In this document: piece after piece, positions 57,898 through 64,000 of the stretch
Numbering within the stretch: the first letter of the stretch is position 1
How the letters are laid out: every line of letters begins with the position of its first letter
Assembly: GCF_009905375.1 (NCBI RefSeq)
Contig: NC_133648.1
Location: 90,832,631 to 90,896,630 of the forward strand
Length of the DNA stretch: 64,000 nt
From: Apium graveolens
Lineage: Eukaryota; Streptophyta; Magnoliopsida; Apiales; Apiaceae
Direction of reading: 5' to 3'
Translations under genes and position numbers: made by a program
The notes under the pieces: generated by a model
What the model was told of the DNA's origin: nothing
Database searches by the model: none
The model's input: only the letters and a program-made list of their open reading frames with translations

Positions 57898-59810
57898 ATG
57901 GCATCAGAGCTACTTGTGAAAAGTTTTTAATTCGTTTATGTGTTTAACTGTTTTCGATATATGAGCATGTACGTGATTCGCCATGATTTGATGTTGATAT
58001 AATATGCTTATATATGTATGGTTTTGAATATATGATATTCATGTGAGTTGTATAATCATAAGATGATTATGTAATCTGTATATATACTGATATATACATG
58101 ATTTATGTTTGTTCTAATTATGAGAATCAGATTAGATACAGATTCTGAATTGGCTGCTGCAGATTTGCTGAAATCTGGGTCTGGTGTCCGATTTACGCAA
58201 ACGAATACCCTATTTCATAGGTAAACGAGCGTCTAAACAAAACTGATAGCTTATGCTATCGATGACTCGTCTGTAAGGCGTTTGACGTCGTTTACTACCT
58301 GTAAACGGTGATTCTTGTTTTTCTGATTTGATTCTGATTTTTGTCATATTTTCTTTTTATGATTAGATCATGGATAATATGATATGTTAAGATCAGATTA
58401 TGTGTTTTAACATTCTTTTATGTGTTGTATGAGCATGGTGGATGGTTATGGCCTTTCGACCTTAGTGTAATGGTTTTGGTTTTGGTTTTAAATACGACTT
58501 GCATGTCGTCAATCTTTGTATTCATAAATCTCGAATGTAACTCGAGTTATTCTTGTAAGTTCATTAGATTAGTTTTACTTTCAATCATGTAATGTAATTG
58601 AAGACTCAAGAAGGCTATCCAATGAAGGTGATACAAAGAAGAAGACGAGGCATACAAGAAGTCTAAACAAAGATGAAGACTTATGTAATAAGTAGTTGTA
58701 TTTATTTCCATCACCATATTAGATTGACCTTGATCTTTATCATGAGCTTGATAAAGATCACATAGGATGGGGCCATAACCAAACACATTTACTTTATTGC
58801 ACTTTACATTTACTTTTTTATTTAATTTTATTTATGAGATATATGCCTATGTTTACCATGCGATGATAGATTTAGGTGAACTTAAATCAATATAAGGCGT
58901 GCTCTAAAAATCTAGAATAGGAATCATTTCTTTCCTTAACAATAAATATTATGAATACGATCATGAGATTCTTGTGTTTATGAAACACGTAATTGAATAT
59001 GAATTTTCAATATTGAGAGAAAGGATGATTCTGTCAACAACAGATTTCTATCTGTAAGAAAGGGTTATTAAGTGACGCCTCTTGACAATGCTCCACCTGA
59101 TCTGGGAATCATCTGATTATCGATTATTGATTTGAAATATTTAATTTAAAAGGAAGAATCTCTTTATAATATGATTATGATTGTAACGTAATATAATCCC
59201 TCTAAAATTAAATAATATCAAGTAGTAATTGGCCAATGACACAACGGGCTTGTGTCGGTTATAGCCTTCCAACATGGTAGAAAGTGGTTCTCATTTTTAA
59301 ATCATTGTCGTTTCGTGCTACAGCCGAGGGCTTTGATTTTGAAATAAGAAATACTTGTCTATTACATAGAGATGTGTACATTGAATTAGAATCTAAAGGT
59401 CGGTACGTGCTACAGCCGTGGGCCGTTGGAGATTGATTCAATTGTACAAAATGTTGGGTTAAACTTGACTTAGAATATTGAGTTTGTCGTGCCACAGCCG
59501 TGACTCAATTATTCAAAAGGCTAAACTTATATTAGGGAATAACATAAGATGTAATTGACAAGAGTTGTCTGCCTATTGAACATCACATGACGTTTCGTGC
59601 CACAGCCGAAGTTGTGTGATGGAATGTAGGATCCCTATTCCCACTAGCATTATGAATGCTTAATTTTCACTTAGGGGGTTGAAAAAATTAGATAAACTAG
59701 TGGGAGACACTTATGAATAAAGACCCGATTCATATAGTGTTTTGAAATAAAATTAAATATTTGCTAAGTGTTGTTAGGTGTTTATCATTTACAGATTTAC
59801 TATATTCGTC
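57898..59810 (+). other. E5 leader, about 1.9 kb, with repeated motif
   Basis: Primer site first, then noncoding sequence up to the ATG at 59811. At 59240-59620 a motif CGTGCYACAGCCG recurs four times (59314, 59406, 59488, 59596). No supported gene; the long leader is typical of this copia type. Confidence 0.6.
59314..59612. repeat. Four copies of CGTGCYACAGCCGWRG in the E5 leader
   Basis: Copies at 59314-59330, 59406-59422, 59488-59504 and 59596-59612, spaced 92, 82 and 108 bp; 13 of the core bases are invariant except for one Y. The DNA between them is not obviously repeated, so this is a spaced motif, not a simple tandem array. Confidence 0.75.
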
Positions 59811-62613
59811 ATGTCTTCTGCACTATCACTCCGGAGCATACTTGATGCTCACAAGTTGACTGGTCCTAATTTAGCTGTTTGTTTTCACTGTAACAAGTTG
59901 GGGCACTGGAATAAGAACTGCAAGGTTTACCTTGCAGAATTGAAGAAGAAGGGTAGTGAGACTACCGCTTCTGATTCAGGCATGTTCATGATCGAAGTTA
60001 ATATGTCACTAGGTCAAATTTCTACTTGGGTATTAGATACCGCCTGTGGTTCTCATGTTTGCAATTCGTTGCAAGGACTAAAGGGAAGTAGGACTCTTGA
60101 AAAAGATGAAGTGATTCTATGTATGGGCAATGGAGCAAGGGTTACGGCCATATCTGTAGGATCATTTAGTTTACATATGCCTACGAGCAAGACTATTATT
60201 TTGAATAATTCTTATTACGTTCCTTCTATTGTGAGGAATATTGTTTCTATTCCTATGTTGGATGTGGATGGTTTTTCATTTATTATTAAGAATAATGAAT
60301 GTTCTATCCTTAGAGATAATGTTCTTTTTGGACGTGGCATTTTAAATAATGGTCTGTATGTATGTGACGTAGAGCATGATTTACTTCAGATTGAACAAAC
60401 TAATAAAAGAAAATGAGATGATGAAAATATGACCTATTTATGGCACTGTAGGCTAGGTCATATTAGTGAAAATAGACTGCGGACATTGCATAAGGAAGGG
60501 TTACTTGACCCCTTTGATTTTGAATCATATCCTACATGCGAGTCTTGTATATTGGATAAAATGACCAAATCTCCATTTAGTGGACATGGAGAGAGGGCTG
60601 CAGATTTGCTAGGATTGGTACACACAAATGTATGTGGACCAATGTCTACGCAAGCCATGGGTGGATTTTCGTACTTCATTACTTTCATAGATGATAGATC
60701 TAGATTCGGATATGTGTATTTGATGAAACACAAGTCTGAAGCCTTTGAAAAGTTCAAAGAATATAAACATGAAGTGGCGAAACAAACCAAACACAGTATT
60801 ATAACTCTTCGATCAGATCGAGGTGGTGAATACTTGAATGGAGAATTTCTAGATTATCTTAAAGAAAATGGTATAGTCTCCCAGTGGACTCCTCCATATA
60901 CTCCACAGTTAAATGGGGTATCTGAAAGGAGAAATCGAACTTTGTTAGACATGGTTCGGTCCATGATGAGCTATGCGAATCTTCCAGTATTCCTATGGGT
61001 TATGCATTGGAAACCTCAACATATTTACTGAATAAGGTGCCTTCCAAATCTGTTCCTCAAACACCATATGAGATATGGACAGAAAGGAAACCGATTCTTA
61101 AACACGTTAAGATTTGGGGATGTCCAGCTTATGTCAAGAAAGTTGACCCAGATAAGCTGGAATCTCGATCCGTAAAATGTAATTTTGTGGGATATCCTAA
61201 AGAGACTTTGGGGTATTACTTTTACACCGATCATCGGGTGTTTGTCTCCAGATATGCTACCTTCTTGGAAAAGGAGTTTATCCTTGAAGGAAACAGTGGG
61301 AGCAAAATTGAACTTGATGAAGTTCAAGAAGCACAAACTACTACGGATCAAGTGGAAACACCTGTTCAGACTGAATAACCTTCTGTGGAACAGCCCATTC
61401 GTAGGACAGGGAGAGTGTCTCACCAACCTGAGAGGTATTATGGCCTTGTCATTGAGAATGACAATGAGTTGTCAATCATTGATGATGACGACCCTGTGAC
61501 CTATAATGAGGCTATGAGTAGTGTTGACTCAGAGAAATGGCATAGTGCCATGAAATCCGAAATGGAATCTATGTATACGAACCAAGTATGGACTCTGGTT
61601 GAGACGCCTGAAGGTGTTAAGCCTATTGGGTGCAAGTGGGTATACAAAAGAAAGATTGGAGCAGATGGCCAGGTGGAGACCTATAGGCCAAGCTCATGGC
61701 AAAAGGATTCAAACAAAGGCAAGGGATTGACTTTGATGAAACTTTTTCGCCTATAGCCCTGTTAAAATCAATTTGGATTTTGCTTGCGATTGCTGCTTAC
61801 TACGACTATGAGATCTGGCCAATGGACGTGAAAACGGTCTTCCTCAATGGGGAACTTGAGGAGGAAGTGTATATGACACAGCCAGAGGGTTTTTCTTTCC
61901 AAGGGAAATGAACACCTAGTGTGTAAGCTGCTGCGAACCATATATGGTTTAAGGCAAGCTTCTCGTAGATGGAACATCCGTTTTGATGAGACAATCAAAG
62001 AGTTTGGTTTTATCAAAAACATAGATGAACCATGTGTCTACAAGAAGGTTAGTGGGAGTGCGGTAACATTTCTTGTATTGTATGTGGATGACATACTTAT
62101 TATGAGAAATGATATACCGATGCTACAATCAGTCAAAGTATGGCTATCAAAGAACTTCACCATGAAGGACTTGGGAAAAGCATCCTACATTCTCGGTATG
62201 AAGATCTATAGAGATAGATCTAGAAGAATGATAGGTCTTACCCAGGGTACATACATCCAGAAAGTGCTTAAAAGGTTTAGCATGAAAAACTCCAAAAGAG
62301 GTCTCATACCGATGAGCCATGGAGTGTCCCCTTCCGAAAAAATGTCTCCTAAGACACCTGAGGAAAGAGAGCGTATGAGTAAGATTCCTTATGCTTCAAC
62401 AATAGGATCTATAATGTACGTGATGTTGTGTACAAGGCCTGATGTTGCTTATTCAATTAGTGTGATGAGCAGATATCAGTCCAATCCAGGTGAAGACCAC
62501 TGGAAATCAGTGAAAAACATTCTTAAGTACTTGCGAAGGACTCAAGACATTTTTCTTGTTTTTGGTGGTGAATCTGAGTTGAAAATAGAGGAGATGTCAA
62601 CGTCGAGAGAGTT
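59811..62613 (+). pseudogene. E5 gag-pol, gag mostly deleted, several frameshifts
   Basis: Starts MSSALSLRSILDAHKLTGPN, typical of the first residues of this gag, but the next residues already belong to the CCHC knuckle (CFHCNKLGHWNKNC); some 200 gag residues are missing while the phase is kept. Then protease with WVLDTACGSH (usual DTG is DTA), TGA at 60414-60416, GAG-pre-integrase WHCRLGHISENRL, integrase with VHTNVCGPM (first catalytic Asp is Asn), LRSDRGGEY and VSERRNRTL. A base lost near 60997, TAA at 61376-61378, a base lost near 61685 and a base gained near 61910 follow. RT contains KWVYKRKIGADG, MDVKTVFLNGELEE and YVDDILI. The frame ends at 62613, where E6 is inserted. Confidence 0.85.
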
Positions 62614-64000
62614 TGTAATAACCCCAATTTTTGGAAATTTTTGAAACCCTTATGAATAGTGTTTTTTCTGAATGAGAAAACTTTTCATGCCACACTATGT
62701 AGGGGTTCTGATATGGATATTCTGAGATTTTATTAGTACTTTATATGGGATATAAGTGTATGTAAAGATCGTCAGAATCCAAATCCGAACACTTTAGTTT
62801 TCCCGGAAATCCACAAGATACGGAGAGATTTGAGTATAAGGTAACAGGATAAAAAGGATTTAAATTAAAAGATTATAATAGAGGATCATAAAAAGGAATA
62901 TAATGTATTGAGAAAGGTTAAGGGAACCTAAGTAATAAGATCCCGGGCATGATCCTTCAAACGAGAAACGAGAACGAAAGTTAAGCGAACCGTATACAGA
63001 TCAGCGGTCATTAGGCAAACAATTAGAAGCTAATCAAAGGGATTAGTGGGGGATGATGTCATCCAACCAATAGAAAGAGGACAAAGGAGGGGTGATGACA
63101 TCACAAAGTGATGCAAGCATGACATAAGAGGGAAGGAAATGTGGTGGAATATTAGCCACACAAAATCAAGGGTAAATGGGTAATTGACCTAAAACAAAAC
63201 AAAAACAACCAACCAAAAATCAAATCAAAGCAAAACCACAAAAATCTCTCTTTCTTCTTCATCTTGCTCTCGGCCTTTTCAAGAAAAACAAGGAGGAGTT
63301 TTCAAAAACTCAAGCTACACACCTTCAAAAATTATAAGGTTTGTTTCTTTAGCTTCCATAATTCATAACTTAGTTATGCTATAAGTTTGGATCCAAGAAT
63401 CCAAGGTTTACCTAGTTAATCAATTCCTAAAAGTTTAGGGTGAATAGTAACTTTCAAGAACAAATTTTTGATTCTTGATTTTATTTGTAAGGACAAGGTA
63501 GCTTAAGCATAGATCAAGGCTTCCATGGGCTTTCCAAGGATCTTTCATTGATTAAAAGCTTCAAGAAGGTATAAAACTTCAAACCCTAGCTTTACTTTTG
63601 AGTATTAGGAATGGTTTTGATTGTTATAATTCATGAGGAGCATGATCCTTGTATACTTAGAGTGTGGTTGGATTTGTAATGAGTTTGAAGTTGTAAATCT
63701 TGATTATTGGTTAATGAACTTAAGTATAGCTTTTAGTTCATGTTTGAGGGTAGTATAAAGTTCATAATATTGAGTTTTGGGGCTGTTAGGATGTGATATG
63801 GATGGACTTTGATTGTATGAAGGGATTGGGGTTGTTTGGTGATGGAATTGAATGGTATAAAATTGGGAAATCGCGTAAACATAGCCGTCGTAATGCCCGA
63901 TTTACCGTAGACTGTTTTTGTTCTTAAGATCAGAACCCTTGAACTCACTGCTAGGTTTTGACCATTGCCATGATTAGATAGTTCATGTTACGAGCTTCGT
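62614..64000 (+). mobile_element. E6: start of an E2-family LTR, plus strand, runs off the window
   Basis: Starts TGTAATAACCCCAATTTTTG, the reverse-complement start of the E2 LTR, and matches it with many small differences for at least 1.39 kb. The preceding bases are gagtt (62609-62613). It carries CCAAT (63067-63071), TGACATCA (63096-63103), a pyrimidine-rich stretch and a donor-like AAG|GTATAA at 63568/63569. Orientation is opposite to E2. Whether it is a 5' LTR or a solo LTR cannot be told. Confidence 0.85.
63067..63103 (+). promoter_or_regulatory. CCAAT box and TGACATCA motif in the E6 LTR
   Basis: Same arrangement as in the E2 LTRs, with a second TGA-type palindrome GATGATGTCATC just upstream (63052-63063). 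Conserved while neighbouring bases have changed. Motif use is inferred. Confidence 0.4.

Larger units (their letters stand above)
56190..62613 (+). mobile_element. E5: Ty1/copia element inside E4, partly deleted, cut by E6
   Basis: 5' LTR, primer site, leader and a gag-pol remnant, inserted in E4 reverse transcriptase after gcatt (56185-56189). It is interrupted at 62614 by E6 within the RT/RNase H part; its 3' LTR lies beyond the window. The pol type (zinc knuckle CFHCNKLGHWNKNC, YLWHCRLGHI, RSDRGGEYL) is a copia lineage different from the SIRE-like E4. Confidence 0.85.

Noticed and set aside
57535..57930. 131-codon open frame in the E5 LTR
   Set aside because: Crosses the LTR end and primer site; no motif and no counterpart in the LTR fragment at 6244-6545.
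1..64000. Spaced direct repeats as a CRISPR array or a bacterial system
   Set aside because: All content is plant LTR retrotransposon; the repeats have no uniform spacers and no cas-like gene.

Overview
The window is plant nuclear DNA made almost entirely of LTR retrotransposons inserted into one another. The families seen (Athila-like Ty3 with tRNA-Asp-type primer site, Tekay-like chromodomain Ty3 with initiator-Met-type primer site, SIRE-like and other Ty1/copia) point to a flowering plant, most likely a eudicot. From memory the SIRE-like gag and leader sequences resemble Apiaceae elements, but this is unverified. The only non-LTR material is a broken coding fragment at 264-776. No intact cellular gene, tRNA, rRNA or CRISPR array was seen.

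Layout, outermost to innermost. (E7) An old Athila-like element on the minus strand starts at 777 and continues beyond the window on its 5' side; its pieces are 777-2198, 6546-7978 and 11465-12443. It was hit by (E8) a 5'-truncated SIRE-like copia with an env-like reading frame (2199-~6243), a short LTR fragment (~6244-6545), a 3.48-kb solo LTR (7979-11459, TSD CATCT), and (E4) a plus-strand SIRE-like copia (12444-15377, resuming at 53780-56189). E4 was hit by (E3), a minus-strand Tekay-like element (15378-16406 and 41595-51580), and by (E5), a plus-strand copia (56190-62613). The 3' LTR of E3 contains (E2), a complete minus-strand Tekay-like element with ~4-kb LTRs (16407-41589, TSD TACTT). 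E2 in turn contains (E1), a complete minus-strand Athila-like element (25684-36806, TSD GAGCT). The 5' LTR of E3 carries a truncated LTR of the E2 family (51581-53779), where a deletion fused it to E4. E5 is interrupted at 62614 by (E6), the first part of another E2-family LTR on the plus strand.

The insertion series E7 > E4 > E3 > E2 > E1 is thus five elements deep. Direct repeats at the E1, E2 and solo-LTR junctions, and LTR-LTR divergence judged by eye (about 1.5% for E3, about 0.8% for E2 and E1), agree with that order. E1 is the best preserved: gag-pol and env-like frames are broken only by three in-frame stops, with no frameshift seen. E3 gag-pol has three Gln-type stops and no frameshift seen; E2 has one frameshift and one stop; E4, E5, E7 and E8 are clear pseudogenes.

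Points that go beyond routine transposon annotation: an acidic, repeat-containing extra ORF upstream of gag in E2; a candidate 5'-leader intron plus small ORF inside the long Tekay-type LTRs; GC-rich hairpin modules shared by the LTR and pol-env spacer of the Athila-like family; minisatellites inside LTRs; a gag deletion that fuses the first gag residues to the zinc knuckle in E5; and a recurring CGTGCYACAGCCG motif in the E5 leader.
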